34,484 bases of DNA. It comes from JACQRW01 sp964371935 (lineage in GTDB: Bacteria > Patescibacteriota > Minisyncoccia > Sungbacterales > HO2-52-23). The DNA is taken from positions 1-34,484 of the forward strand of contig CAYJOT010000006.1 of the NCBI GenBank assembly GCA_964371935.1, in the 5' to 3' direction. Each line of letters starts with the position of its first letter. Within the stretch, counting starts at the first letter, position 1. Position numbers and translations under genes: made by a program. The notes beneath the pieces were generated by a model, which was not told the origin of the DNA, searched no databases, and saw only the letters and a list, made by a program, of their open reading frames with translations. Below are positions 16,907 to 24,075 of this stretch, in pieces.

Positions 16907-18163
16907 CTAATAAGGCAACTCGTCGTAGTCCATCTGGCGCGCAAGATCGCGAAGATGCTGTTCCGCTTCTGAATTCTGTGCGAATGTGGCCGGATTCAGC
17001 AATTGGTCGAACCCCCCGGTGAGACGTTGTGATCTGTAGAATGCGTCAAGAATGTTTGCATCAAATTGCGAGTAGACACCATTCATCTTCTCCTTGAAGG
17101 ATCGCGCCGTTTCCGTATTCGCATTTATTGCATCATTGGTATCAAGTATCTCGCGATACCGTATTTTCTGCCACAGGAGAAATCCCGCCTGCGACTGTAT
17201 CCAACCAAGCATGTCTTGTGCAGCTTTTGACATTTCTTCAAAACGCTTTTCCGGTTCTTTGGAAAAATCCGCAAAACCATTGGCAATGCGTTCCCGCAGC
17301 AGCGGTCTTAATTCCCAATACTCCGCATTGCCCTTGCGTCTGAACTCGCGGGCATCAACTCTGCCTCCTTCGGAAAGATCTCCCATTGCGATCGCAACTA
17401 CCGCAAGCGAACTCTTCGCATGAACAAAGGGTTGAAAAAACTTGAGCCCTGCGGGTTTACCATCTTTTTTAGGGAGAAAGTCGGTCAGATCAATAGTGGC
17501 CTGTACTTCTTGGGTTGTTGGATCCCGACGTTCTACTCTTACGTCATCCACTGATGGATATGACGCGGGAAATTCAACATCTGGATACGTTGCCGCAATC
17601 GCAGCGCGAATGATTTCCCGCACATCCGATGTAAATACAATACCATCTGGATCCGCCTCGTCCATGATATGTTCAACTTCAAGCCAGCTTGCTTCTTCGT
17701 TGCCCTTTTTCCATCGTTCGTCCTTGAGCGCATCTCGTACCGGCCCCGGCATTTTTTCCACAAGCTCAATTTCTCCGGTTTCTGGATCTATGATCTCACC
17801 CGTAGTCCCCCGATAGCGCATGAGGGTTCCGTATCCCAATGTACCCAGCACTTTGTTTACTCTTGTGCGGATGAACATATCATGCGCAGCCGCCGCAACT
17901 TCAACGCCAAGCCGCATTCCATCAGTCACCTCCATCCCCGTTTCCTCGGCAAGAGCCAAAATATCTTTAGCGGCATTTCCAACACCCTCCGAATGACCTG
18001 GGTTATGATACGGTTCATTGGCAAAACGACCCTTCACGCGTTTCTTTATCTCCCGCAGCGCTAGATCCTTGATTTCTTCCGGAGAATATCGCCGGTACTC
18101 GCCTGCCCCATCCACCTCGGTTCCTTCAACCTTTGGCAACTCATAAGAGACACCTTCTGGCAT
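16907..18163 (-). CDS. HD-superfamily phosphohydrolase-like protein, function unknown
   Basis: This 418-residue protein has an HD-type metal site in its N-terminal half. YHNPGH places His53 and His57, with His94-Asp95 in AAAAHDMFI. The spacing matches HD/PDE-type phosphohydrolases, and the DVREIIRAAIAATYPD helix (about 180-195) could supply a further ligand. The C-terminal half is mainly charged helix with no recognised family. There is no signal peptide or membrane helix. It ends convergent with topA and starts 94 nt after parB. A weak TTGCTA-N17-TAAGAT lies upstream. HD domains hydrolyse nucleotides or phosphodiesters, but the substrate cannot be read from sequence. The parAB neighbourhood does not by itself imply a segregation role. 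Confidence 0.6.
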   Translation of the reverse strand: MPEGVSYELPKVEGTEVDGAGEYRRYSPEEIKDLALREIKKRVKGRFANEPYHNPGHSEGVGNAAKDILALAEETGMEVTDGMRLGVEVAAAAHDMFIRTRVNKVLGTLGYGTLMRYRGTTGEIIDPETGEIELVEKMPGPVRDALKDERWKKGNEEASWLEVEHIMDEADPDGIVFTSDVREIIRAAIAATYPDVEFPASYPSVDDVRVERRDPTTQEVQATIDLTDFLPKKDGKPAGLKFFQPFVHAKSSLAVVAIAMGDLSEGGRVDAREFRRKGNAEYWELRPLLRERIANGFADFSKEPEKRFEEMSKAAQDMLGWIQSQAGFLLWQKIRYREILDTNDAINANTETARSFKEKMNGVYSQFDANILDAFYRSQRLTGGFDQLLNPATFAQNSEAEQHLRDLARQMDYDELPY

Positions 18164-18257
18164 AAGATATTTCGTGATGATGAATAAGCATTTTCGATTT
18201 ATTCTTCTCTACTATAATCTTACCATATTCCTTGATGCATAGCAATAGTATTTTAAT

Positions 18258-19328
18258 TCAAATCCCCTGCTCGCGGATCAGTTTGGAGAGGATGCCGCGC
18301 AACTCTTCTTCGGAGAAGAATTCTACTACTATTTTGCCGCGGCCGCCCATGTGTTGGAGTTGGACTTTGGTGCCGAGTTGTTCCTGGAGGCGGTTTTGCC
18401 AGTCGCGCAGTTCCGGGTCCTGGACCGAGTGGGAAGGGCGTTTGCGGGGGGTGAGGGTTTTGCCGCTGACGTGGCGGGCATGGGCCTCGGCTGCGCGTAC
18501 GCTCATGTGGTCGCTTATGATGCTGTGGTAGACCTGCATTTGTCTTATCGGGTCATCGCCTGCCATGAGGATAGCGCGGGCATGGCCCTCAGTAATGATG
18601 CCTGTATTGAGGCTGGATTGCACTTCCGGGGGCAGAGACAGGAGGCGCAGCACGTTTGTCACGGCCTCGCGCGACTTGCCGATGCGCACGGCGATCTCGC
18701 GCTGCACCAGATGAAATTCATCAATCAGCTGCTTGTAGGCGTGCGCGCGCTCAATCGCGTTCAGATCTTCGCGCTGCACATTTTCGATGATGGCAAGCTC
18801 AAGGCGGACACGGTCATCTGGCACGCCGCGGCGGATCATGGCCGGAATTTGCGAAAGACCGGCAAGCTTTGATGCCCGCCATCTGCGTTCGCCTGCGATC
18901 AACTGATAGTGCACCTCAAGTCCGGCCGGCGTTTCGATCTCGCGCTTAGTTACGAGAATCGGCTGCAACACGCCGTGTTCACGAATTGAGCGTGCAAGAT
19001 CTTGCAATGCCTCCTCGTTGAACTCGCGGCGCGGCTGAAACGGATTCGCCTCTATTTTCTCAAGCTCAATCCAAAATACAGCCTCGCCTCTGCGTGGCGT
19101 GAAGTGGTCTTCATAGCTTCGTGCAACTCCAACGCGTTCCTCCGACGGTACCGTCGGAGTGCTGGTGGGAGCCCCGACCTCAGAAAGCGTCTTGGGTGCG
19201 GGAATTTCATTTGCGGGATCAAGTATGGGTGCTGCAGTCGGCAAAGGGGCCGCCGGTGTTGGCGGAGCTGGTTCGTCTTGCGCGCAGTTGGGTATAAGAG
19301 ATTCGAGTCCTTTGCCTAAGGGATCCAC
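18258..19328 (-). CDS. parB: Chromosome partitioning protein ParB
   Basis: ParB binds parS, spreads by CTP-dependent clamping and loads SMC. The 356-residue protein starts at GTG (19328), giving MDPLGKGLESLIP, the usual ParA-contacting N-terminus. A proline/alanine-rich linker of about 70 residues follows and is longer than usual. The CTPase core has the GERRWRA motif near residue 146 and ENVQREDL shortly after, then the HTH DNA-binding domain (REIAVRIGKSREAVTNVLRL) and a C-terminal dimerisation segment. A perfect 20-bp palindrome (19140-19159) lies in the linker. It follows parA across an A/T-rich repeat. No consensus parS was found in the window. Confidence 0.96.
   Translation of the reverse strand: MDPLGKGLESLIPNCAQDEPAPPTPAAPLPTAAPILDPANEIPAPKTLSEVGAPTSTPTVPSEERVGVARSYEDHFTPRRGEAVFWIELEKIEANPFQPRREFNEEALQDLARSIREHGVLQPILVTKREIETPAGLEVHYQLIAGERRWRASKLAGLSQIPAMIRRGVPDDRVRLELAIIENVQREDLNAIERAHAYKQLIDEFHLVQREIAVRIGKSREAVTNVLRLLSLPPEVQSSLNTGIITEGHARAILMAGDDPIRQMQVYHSIISDHMSVRAAEAHARHVSGKTLTPRKRPSHSVQDPELRDWQNRLQEQLGTKVQLQHMGGRGKIVVEFFSEEELRGILSKLIREQGI
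19140..19159. repeat. Perfect 20-bp palindrome inside parB
   Basis: CTCCGACGGTACCGTCGGAG is exactly self-complementary. It encodes VPSEE in the N-terminal linker of ParB. It may be another palindromic repeat of the kind seen in mfd and topA. It does not match the usual parS consensus. Confidence 0.7.
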
Positions 19329-19332
19329 AAAT

Positions 19333-19420
19333 AATTTTCAATTTTCAATTTTCAATTTTCAAATGTAGAGTTTGAGAATTGAAACATTGAAAATTGATTG
19401 AAAATTAGAAATTGAAAATT
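19333..19420. repeat. A/T-rich heptamer array and inverted copies, parA-parB
   Basis: Four tandem AATTTTC units (19333-19360) are followed by three dispersed reverse-complement GAAAATT units (19389-19395, 19400-19406, 19414-19420). Together they can form a long imperfect hairpin filling the parA-parB interval; the last unit overlaps the parA stop codon. Confidence 0.85.
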
Positions 19421-20195
19421 AAACCGTTCTTATTTCCTCTAGCCGTAAAATTTCTTCTGCCAGGCGGCGGTATGCTTTGGCGCCATGACTGTAGGGGTCA
19501 TAGTGTAGGATCGTTTTTCCGTACGACGGGGCCTCGGCCAAGCTGATGTTTCGCGGGATCACGGTCTCAAATACGTATCCGGGAAATTTTCGCTTGATCT
19601 CTTTGGCCACTGCGCGGTGCAGACGCGACGTGCGGTCGTACATGGTGAGCAGAGCGCCCATGACGCCGACGCGGGTTTTCAGATTGGCGTTGATCAGCTG
19701 GATCGTGTGCAGAAGATCAGCCAGCCCCTCAAGCGCATAATATTCGCACTGCGCCGGAATGATAATCTTTTGCGATGCAACAAGCGCATTGATCGTAAGC
19801 AGTCCTAAACTCGGCGGCGAATCAATAACGATAAAGTCATAATTGCGCCGAATCGGCTCAAGCGTCTCTTTCAGTTTATACTCACGCCTTGGTATGTCAA
19901 CCAGCTCCACTCCGGCTCCGGCAAGACCGGGAGTGGCAGGCAAGATGTCTACTCCCAGCACGGCGCTTTTTTTGATCGCGTCTTTTACATTTGTCCTGCC
20001 GATGAGCGCATGGTACACCGAGGTCTCAATACGCTTGGGATTGAGCCCCATGCCCGACGTGGCATTGGCCTGCGGGTCAAAATCCACCAGCAAAACTTTC
20101 TGCCCCAGTGCCGCCAAAAAAGCGGCCAGATTGGTGCTGGACGTACTCTTCCCGACCCCCCCCTTTTGGTTGCAAAGCGTAATAATGCGCGCCAT
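19419..20195 (-). CDS. parA: Chromosome partitioning ATPase ParA
   Basis: ParA is the ATPase that forms nucleoid-bound gradients and pulls ParB-parS complexes apart. The 258-residue protein has the deviant Walker A motif KGGVGKST with the signature Lys near residue 11, VLLVDFDPQANATSGMG, and VIDSPPSLGLLTINAL. The length is typical of chromosomal Soj-type ParA without an N-terminal HTH. The ATG at 20195 lies 8 nt after a TATCAT hexamer with TTGAAA 17 nt further upstream, so the transcript is predicted leaderless. parB follows in the same direction. Confidence 0.96.
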   Translation of the reverse strand: MARIITLCNQKGGVGKSTSSTNLAAFLAALGQKVLLVDFDPQANATSGMGLNPKRIETSVYHALIGRTNVKDAIKKSAVLGVDILPATPGLAGAGVELVDIPRREYKLKETLEPIRRNYDFIVIDSPPSLGLLTINALVASQKIIIPAQCEYYALEGLADLLHTIQLINANLKTRVGVMGALLTMYDRTSRLHRAVAKEIKRKFPGYVFETVIPRNISLAEAPSYGKTILHYDPYSHGAKAYRRLAEEILRLEEIRTV

Positions 20196-20203
20196 GTATT
20201 TTT

Positions 20204-20232
20204 ATGATACGCGAAACAGCAATAAGTTTCAA
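20204..20232 (-). promoter_or_regulatory. parA promoter, predicted leaderless
   Basis: On the minus strand TTGAAA (20227-20232) is followed by exactly 17 nt and TATCAT (20204-20209). Eight nt separate the -10 from the parA ATG. Confidence 0.7.
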
Positions 20233-20245
20233 TCGCGATACGCAG

Positions 20246-20274
20246 TTGATTTTTCGATAACCTTGGGTTACTAT
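20246..20274 (+). promoter_or_regulatory. tRNA-Leu promoter
   Basis: TTGATT (20246-20251), a 17-nt spacer and TACTAT (20269-20274) lie 18 nt before the tRNA. It is back-to-back with the parA promoter. Confidence 0.65.
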
Positions 20275-20292
20275 GTCCATACAAAAGAACGC

Positions 20293-20376
20293 GCCGCTGT
20301 GGTGAAATTGGCAGACACGCGGGACTCAAAATCCCGTGGAGGTAACTCCGTGTCGGTTCGAGTCCGACCAGCGGCA
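20293..20376 (+). tRNA. tRNA-Leu (CAA anticodon)
   Basis: This 84-nt class II tRNA has a 7-bp acceptor stem (GCCGCTG 20293-20299 / CAGCGGC 20369-20375) and discriminator A at 20376. The anticodon loop CTCAAAA (20325-20331) gives anticodon CAA at 20327-20329, reading UUG. A long variable arm (GTGGAGGTAACTCCGT) and TTCGAGTCC in the T loop are present. CCA is not encoded. Confidence 0.96.
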
Positions 20377-20396
20377 TTCATTTGCGAAATTATTTT

Positions 20397-20430
20397 ACTA
20401 AAACGATTGACGATCGTTGGTCATTTTAGT
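20397..20430. terminator. Inverted repeat between convergent tRNA-Leu and folD
   Basis: ACTAAAA (20397-20403) and TTTTAGT (20424-20430) pair, with AACGAT/ATCGTT nested inside. T-rich tracts on both strands make a bidirectional terminator plausible. Confidence 0.5.
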
Positions 20431-20457
20431 ACGTGGAGGATGAGAACAATGGTTTTT

Positions 20458-21288
20458 TTACTTTTTTCTTGCCGCGAGTGCGACAAGATTTTTGAGAAGC
20501 ATGGCAACGGTGACCGGGCCGACGCCGCCGGGAACCGGGGTCAGGTGGGATGCTTTGTTTGCAACCGAGACCAAGTCAACGTCGCCGACGAGTTTGCCGG
20601 AGGATTCGGAAGTACCAGCGTCAATGATGATTGCGCCATTTTTGAGCATATCCCCTTTTACAAGATGCGGCTTGCCAATGCCGGAGATCACGATATCGGC
20701 TTTGTGCAGGAGTTGTTCCGGGTGATCCAAATCCTGGGTGATCACGCTAAAAGATACACCCTCCCGCAAGAGCCAGAGCGCCACGGGCCTGCCGACCAGG
20801 TTTCCGACGCCAAGAATCGCGGCATGCTTGTTCTGATACGCGATCTCGTATTCTTCCAGAAGCGCTTTGATCGCACCGGCAACCGGAGGCATGATTGTAC
20901 TTTTTCCCACGATAAAACTGCCGATCGCACGGCTGGAAAGCGCGTCAACGTCTTTTTCCGGCGTGATTGCATTGAGGATGTATTGCTTGTTTATATGACC
21001 CGGCAGCGGAAGTTGAATAATCACTCCTGTATTGTGCGGTTCGTGCACCAGCTCCGCGATCCGCTTGCGGAGTTCGTTGGTCGTGATCTTCTCGTCAAAC
21101 TTATATATGCGCACATCAATGCCGATCTCCTCGGCGGCTTTTTTCTTTTGCGCCACGAATCTTTCGATCACCGGATCTTTGCCAACCACCACCACCCCGA
21201 GCCGGATCTTTTTTTTTATTGCCGAAACCTCGGCGCCTAATTCATCAAAAATCCTCTGCGAGAGTTTTTTCCCGTCAAGTAAAATCAT
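20458..21288 (-). CDS. folD: FolD: methylene-THF dehydrogenase / cyclohydrolase
   Basis: FolD interconverts 5,10-methylene- and 10-formyl-tetrahydrofolate. The 276-residue protein starts at the ATG at 21288 (MILLDGKKLSQ); a longer upstream open frame is not supported by the family. QLPLPGHI, KDVDA and TPVPGGVGPVTVAML are conserved. The catalytic lysine is kept in RFVAQKKKA, but the usual Tyr four residues before it is Phe. The usual GRS before the nucleotide site is GVG (LGVGNLVGRPVALWLL). These changes may alter cofactor use. TACAAT ends 6 nt before the ATG, so the mRNA may be leaderless. It lies next to glyA, which supplies methylene-THF. Confidence 0.93.
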   Translation of the reverse strand: MILLDGKKLSQRIFDELGAEVSAIKKKIRLGVVVVGKDPVIERFVAQKKKAAEEIGIDVRIYKFDEKITTNELRKRIAELVHEPHNTGVIIQLPLPGHINKQYILNAITPEKDVDALSSRAIGSFIVGKSTIMPPVAGAIKALLEEYEIAYQNKHAAILGVGNLVGRPVALWLLREGVSFSVITQDLDHPEQLLHKADIVISGIGKPHLVKGDMLKNGAIIIDAGTSESSGKLVGDVDLVSVANKASHLTPVPGGVGPVTVAMLLKNLVALAARKK

Positions 21289-21294
21289 AGCGTT

Positions 21295-21300
21295 ATTGTA
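21295..21300 (-). promoter_or_regulatory. folD -10 element, predicted leaderless
   Basis: TACAAT on the minus strand ends 6 nt before the folD ATG. The -35 region overlaps the glyA terminator and is poor (TTCCTT at 17 nt), so this is a weaker case than leuS or parA. Confidence 0.45.
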
Positions 21301-21310
21301 GCGTATCCAA

Positions 21311-21340
21311 AGGAAAAAAGGAAGTTTGCGCACTTCCTTT
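21311..21340 (-). terminator. Rho-independent terminator of glyA
   Basis: Minus-strand AAAGGAAGT-GCGCAA-ACTTCCTTT (21317-21340) is a perfect 9-bp stem with a 6-nt loop that continues into a T-tract (TTTTTT in total). It begins 3 nt after the glyA stop. Confidence 0.85.
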
Positions 21341-21343
21341 CCT

Positions 21344-22657
21344 TTAGATTTTCCCAACAGGAAATCTTCCACAAAGAGCTTTGACTCTCTTGTGTATGAC
21401 AGAAAGATCACCATTGGTGAATGTCTCGTGAATCAAGCGCGCAACTTCACCCATCTCTTTTTCTTTCATGCCGCGCGTCGTGAGCGAGGGGGTGCCGATG
21501 CGGATGCCGGAGGGGTCGAAGGGTGAATGCGTGTCGTGCGGGATCGTATTGCGGTTGACGATGATGCCTGCCTGTTCCAGTTTGTCCTGCGCCTGTTTGC
21601 CGGTAAGCTGCGCATTCGTGAGATCGATCAGCATGAGATGGTTGTCGGTACCGCCGGAGACGAGTTTGAAACCGAGCTTCTGAAGATGCTTTGCAAGCGT
21701 CTGCGCGTTTTTTACGATCTGCTTGCCGTATGTCTTGAAGCTGGGCTTCATTGCCTCGCTCAAGCAAACCGCAATAGCAGCGGTTTGGTTGTTGTGCGGG
21801 CCGCCCTGCAGCCCGGGAAAAACGGTCTGGTCAATAGCACGGCTGATGCTGACTTTTGTTCCGGCTTTGTTTTTCGACGGGATCATACGGTCATTGCGTG
21901 AAAAAATAAGGGCGCCGCGCGGGCCGCGCAGTGTTTTATGCGTGGTCGTGGTAACCACGTCGGCAAGGGCCCGTCCCTGCCCGTTTCGCAGGCGGACGCC
22001 TCTGGCGGAGAAAGGCGATGGGTGGCTGCCGGCAGCCACGAGTCCCGCAATGTGCGCCATATCCACCATAAGGAACGCGCCAACCTCTTTGGCAATATCC
22101 GCAAATTTTTCAAAATCAATCGTGCGCGGATATGCGGTAGCGCCCGCAATGATCATCTTTGGTTTTTCTTTGCGTGCGATTTTTCTGATCTCGCTGTAAT
22201 CAAGAAAACCTTTAGCCGTGACATCATAGGACACCATACGAAACAGCTTGCCGGAAAAATTCGCCGGGCTTCCGTGCGTCAGATGCCCGCCGGACGAGAG
22301 CGCCATACCCATAACCGTATCTCCGGGACCCAGCAGCGCAAAATACACGGCCATATTTGCCGGAGACCCGGAAAGCGCCTGCACATTCACGCTCCACTCG
22401 CCCCCGAGCCGAAATAGTTTTTTGGCGCGTTCCTGCGTAAGCATTTCAAGATCGTCTACGACTGTATTGCCCGCATAATAACGCCGGCCCGCATATCCTT
22501 CGGAATACTTATTGATAAACGCCGACCCAATCGCCTCAAGCACCGCACCCGACACAATATTTTCCGAAGGAATCAAATCAAGCGTGTCCTGTTGGCGCTT
22601 TGTTTCTGCCGCAATGAGTTTTGCAATGCGCGGATCAGATTTTTTGAGATCAATCAT
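21344..22657 (-). CDS. glyA: Serine hydroxymethyltransferase
   Basis: GlyA is a PLP enzyme converting serine and tetrahydrofolate to glycine and methylene-THF. The 437-residue protein starts at the ATG at 22657 (MIDLKKSDPRIAKLI); the open frame beyond it is antisense to dcd. Matches include DLIPSENIVS, NKYSEGYAGRRYYAGN, DMAHIAGLVAAG and TTTTHKTLRGPRGA, with the PLP lysine at Lys241. Residues 216-231 (FSARGVRLRNGQGRAL) replace the usual three-residue turn between HPSP and ADVV, so about 13 residues are inserted close to the active site. The start lies 2 nt after the dcd stop, so dcd-glyA are co-transcribed; a terminator follows. Confidence 0.96.
   Translation of the reverse strand: MIDLKKSDPRIAKLIAAETKRQQDTLDLIPSENIVSGAVLEAIGSAFINKYSEGYAGRRYYAGNTVVDDLEMLTQERAKKLFRLGGEWSVNVQALSGSPANMAVYFALLGPGDTVMGMALSSGGHLTHGSPANFSGKLFRMVSYDVTAKGFLDYSEIRKIARKEKPKMIIAGATAYPRTIDFEKFADIAKEVGAFLMVDMAHIAGLVAAGSHPSPFSARGVRLRNGQGRALADVVTTTTHKTLRGPRGALIFSRNDRMIPSKNKAGTKVSISRAIDQTVFPGLQGGPHNNQTAAIAVCLSEAMKPSFKTYGKQIVKNAQTLAKHLQKLGFKLVSGGTDNHLMLIDLTNAQLTGKQAQDKLEQAGIIVNRNTIPHDTHSPFDPSGIRIGTPSLTTRGMKEKEMGEVARLIHETFTNGDLSVIHKRVKALCGRFPVGKI
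21965..22012. repeat. Inserted 48-nt segment in glyA
   Basis: This 16-codon GC-rich stretch lies between conserved SHMT motifs HPSP and ADVVTTTTHK. On the minus strand it contains TCCGCC-AGA-GGCG and a CCGCCTGCG...CGGGCAGG pattern, resembling the palindromic elements elsewhere in the window. The encoded peptide has no SHMT counterpart that I recall. Confidence 0.55.
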
Positions 22658-22659
22658 GA

Positions 22660-23337
22660 TTAAAAGCCGCTGACTTCCCAGTCCTTGTGCATTTGGGGAA
22701 TCATCTGGTGTGGGCTCCAGGATTTTTTGAGTTCTTCGAGGTTTTGGGAGCGCTGGTACTTGCCGTTCTCGCGGGCATAATCGGAATCGTGCGAGACCGG
22801 CTCCACTTCGTAAAATACCATCTGGCCCACGCGGCGTCCCACCACAAGCGGGATCATAAAGTTCTGCGAGTTGTTGGTCACCTCCATAGTCCAGCGGTTG
22901 AAATAGCCCACGTCGCCCCAGCCGGCGTCTTTGCATACCTCGATAAAGTTGCGCCCCATGGATGAGCGCGCATACATTTTGGCAACGGCGCAATCCCGTC
23001 CGCCGATAAATTCTTCCGTATGCGCAAGAATGCTTTCTCCGGGCCGCAACAGGATGATCTTATCGCTCGGCTTGATATTGGCAAGCCTTACTCCGAGCCG
23101 ACGCGATACCTCGTGCGCGCCTTCGGCCTGATGCGGTCCCTGCCAGACCTGCTTGATGGATTCCTCGTCGTAGGGGTTGTGCAGGGTGGCGCGCCCATCC
23201 GGATGGCCCTCGCGCCAATACCACTCTCCGAGTGATACGTCATAACTCACGGTTTTGAGTTTGCGCTCGTCAAAGGGATCAATGATGATATTCCCCTCTT
23301 TCCAATGTCGTAAAATCGCGTTGCGGGACAGTAACAT
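22660..23337 (-). CDS. dcd: dCTP deaminase family protein
   Basis: Dcd deaminates dCTP to dUTP, feeding dTMP synthesis; bifunctional forms also remove pyrophosphate. The 225-residue protein is slightly longer than E. coli Dcd (193). Family marks are TVSYDVSLGEWYW near the N-terminus, the RSSMGRNFIEVCKDAGWGDV segment (active-site RSS motif followed by the conserved DAGW), and TMEVTNNSQ. The N-terminus MLLSRNAILRHWKEGNIII is typical. It starts about 70 nt after the Sua5/TsaC gene and ends 2 nt before glyA. Whether it is mono- or bifunctional cannot be decided by eye. Confidence 0.88.
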   Translation of the reverse strand: MLLSRNAILRHWKEGNIIIDPFDERKLKTVSYDVSLGEWYWREGHPDGRATLHNPYDEESIKQVWQGPHQAEGAHEVSRRLGVRLANIKPSDKIILLRPGESILAHTEEFIGGRDCAVAKMYARSSMGRNFIEVCKDAGWGDVGYFNRWTMEVTNNSQNFMIPLVVGRRVGQMVFYEVEPVSHDSDYARENGKYQRSQNLEELKKSWSPHQMIPQMHKDWEVSGF

Positions 23338-23409
23338 AATGATGTATTGAGTAGTTAGCCAATAGCATTAGTGAGTAATGGATATGGCGAATCTCTTGCA
23401 CTCGTGTAG

Positions 23410-24051
23410 CTATCTTATCATGTTGGCCAATAGTTTATCAAGCTCCTCTTTGCCGATCATGCCGGTGCGCAAGATGATCGGCGCCGCACCCGTACAATCA
23501 ATGACTATTGATGGCTTTCCGCGCAGTTCTCCCCGGTCAATCACCAGATCAGGTCCGATCTTTGATTTCTCAAAATAGCGTTTGATCTGTTCGATAGTTT
23601 CCGCGGGCTGTTCATTCGAAATGCTCGCGGAAGTTTGCACAACGGGCGCATCAATGTGCTTGAGCAATTCGGCAAGAAACGGATCATCGGGAATGCGCAA
23701 ACCGATGGTATCCAGTCCATCGGTCAGCACGTTGGGCAATTTTTCTTTATGGTGAAATATCACCGTCACCGGCCCCGGCCACACGCGTTCAAGAAACCTT
23801 GCCTTTGCGTCGGAGATGTAGGCGTAGCCACGCGCCATGGCGATATTGTGGACAAAGACCGGAAACGCTTTTTCCAAGGGGCGATTTTTCAACGCAAAAA
23901 TTTTGGAAATCGCGGATTCGCTTGCGGCATCGCCCAAGATCCCATAGACCGTATCGGTCGGGCTGATCACCGCGCCTCCGGAACGCAGGACGCGCTCCGT
24001 TTCCAAAACAACACGCGGCATGTCTTCTTCCTGAAGTTTAATAATTCTCAC
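23410..24051 (-). CDS. L-threonylcarbamoyladenylate synthase (Sua5/YrdC/TsaC)
   Basis: This enzyme makes threonylcarbamoyl-AMP from threonine, bicarbonate and ATP, the precursor for t6A37 in ANN-decoding tRNAs. The 213-residue protein is a YrdC domain alone, without the C-terminal Sua5 domain. Motifs are SPTDTVYGILGDA, KNRPLEKAFPVFV, RVWPGPVTVIF and TIGLRIPDD. The usual SAN-type motif reads TSASISN. The GTG at 24051 is chosen because MRIIKLQEEDM matches the family N-terminus. An ATG ten codons later, preceded by AGGA, is an alternative. It lies 24 nt after the exported-protein gene. Confidence 0.93.
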   Translation of the reverse strand: MRIIKLQEEDMPRVVLETERVLRSGGAVISPTDTVYGILGDAASESAISKIFALKNRPLEKAFPVFVHNIAMARGYAYISDAKARFLERVWPGPVTVIFHHKEKLPNVLTDGLDTIGLRIPDDPFLAELLKHIDAPVVQTSASISNEQPAETIEQIKRYFEKSKIGPDLVIDRGELRGKPSIVIDCTGAAPIILRTGMIGKEELDKLLANMIR

Positions 24052-24075
24052 AAAATGACAAAAAAGATCGATTCG

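Noticed and set aside
19843..21240. 465-residue open frame on the plus strand
   Set aside because: It runs antisense through parA and folD and across the tRNA-Leu, with no recognisable domain; the overlapping genes are secure.
21289..21414. 42-codon N-terminal extension of folD
   Set aside because: It crosses the glyA terminator and glyA end; MILLDGKKLSQ is the normal FolD start.
22022..22039. 18-bp perfect palindrome GTGGCTGCCGGCAGCCAC in glyA
   Set aside because: It encodes VAAGSH, close to the normal conserved SHMT sequence, so protein constraint may explain it.
22658..22993. 112-codon N-terminal extension of glyA
   Set aside because: The extra stretch is antisense to dcd and unlike SHMT; the ATG at 22657 gives the normal N-terminus.
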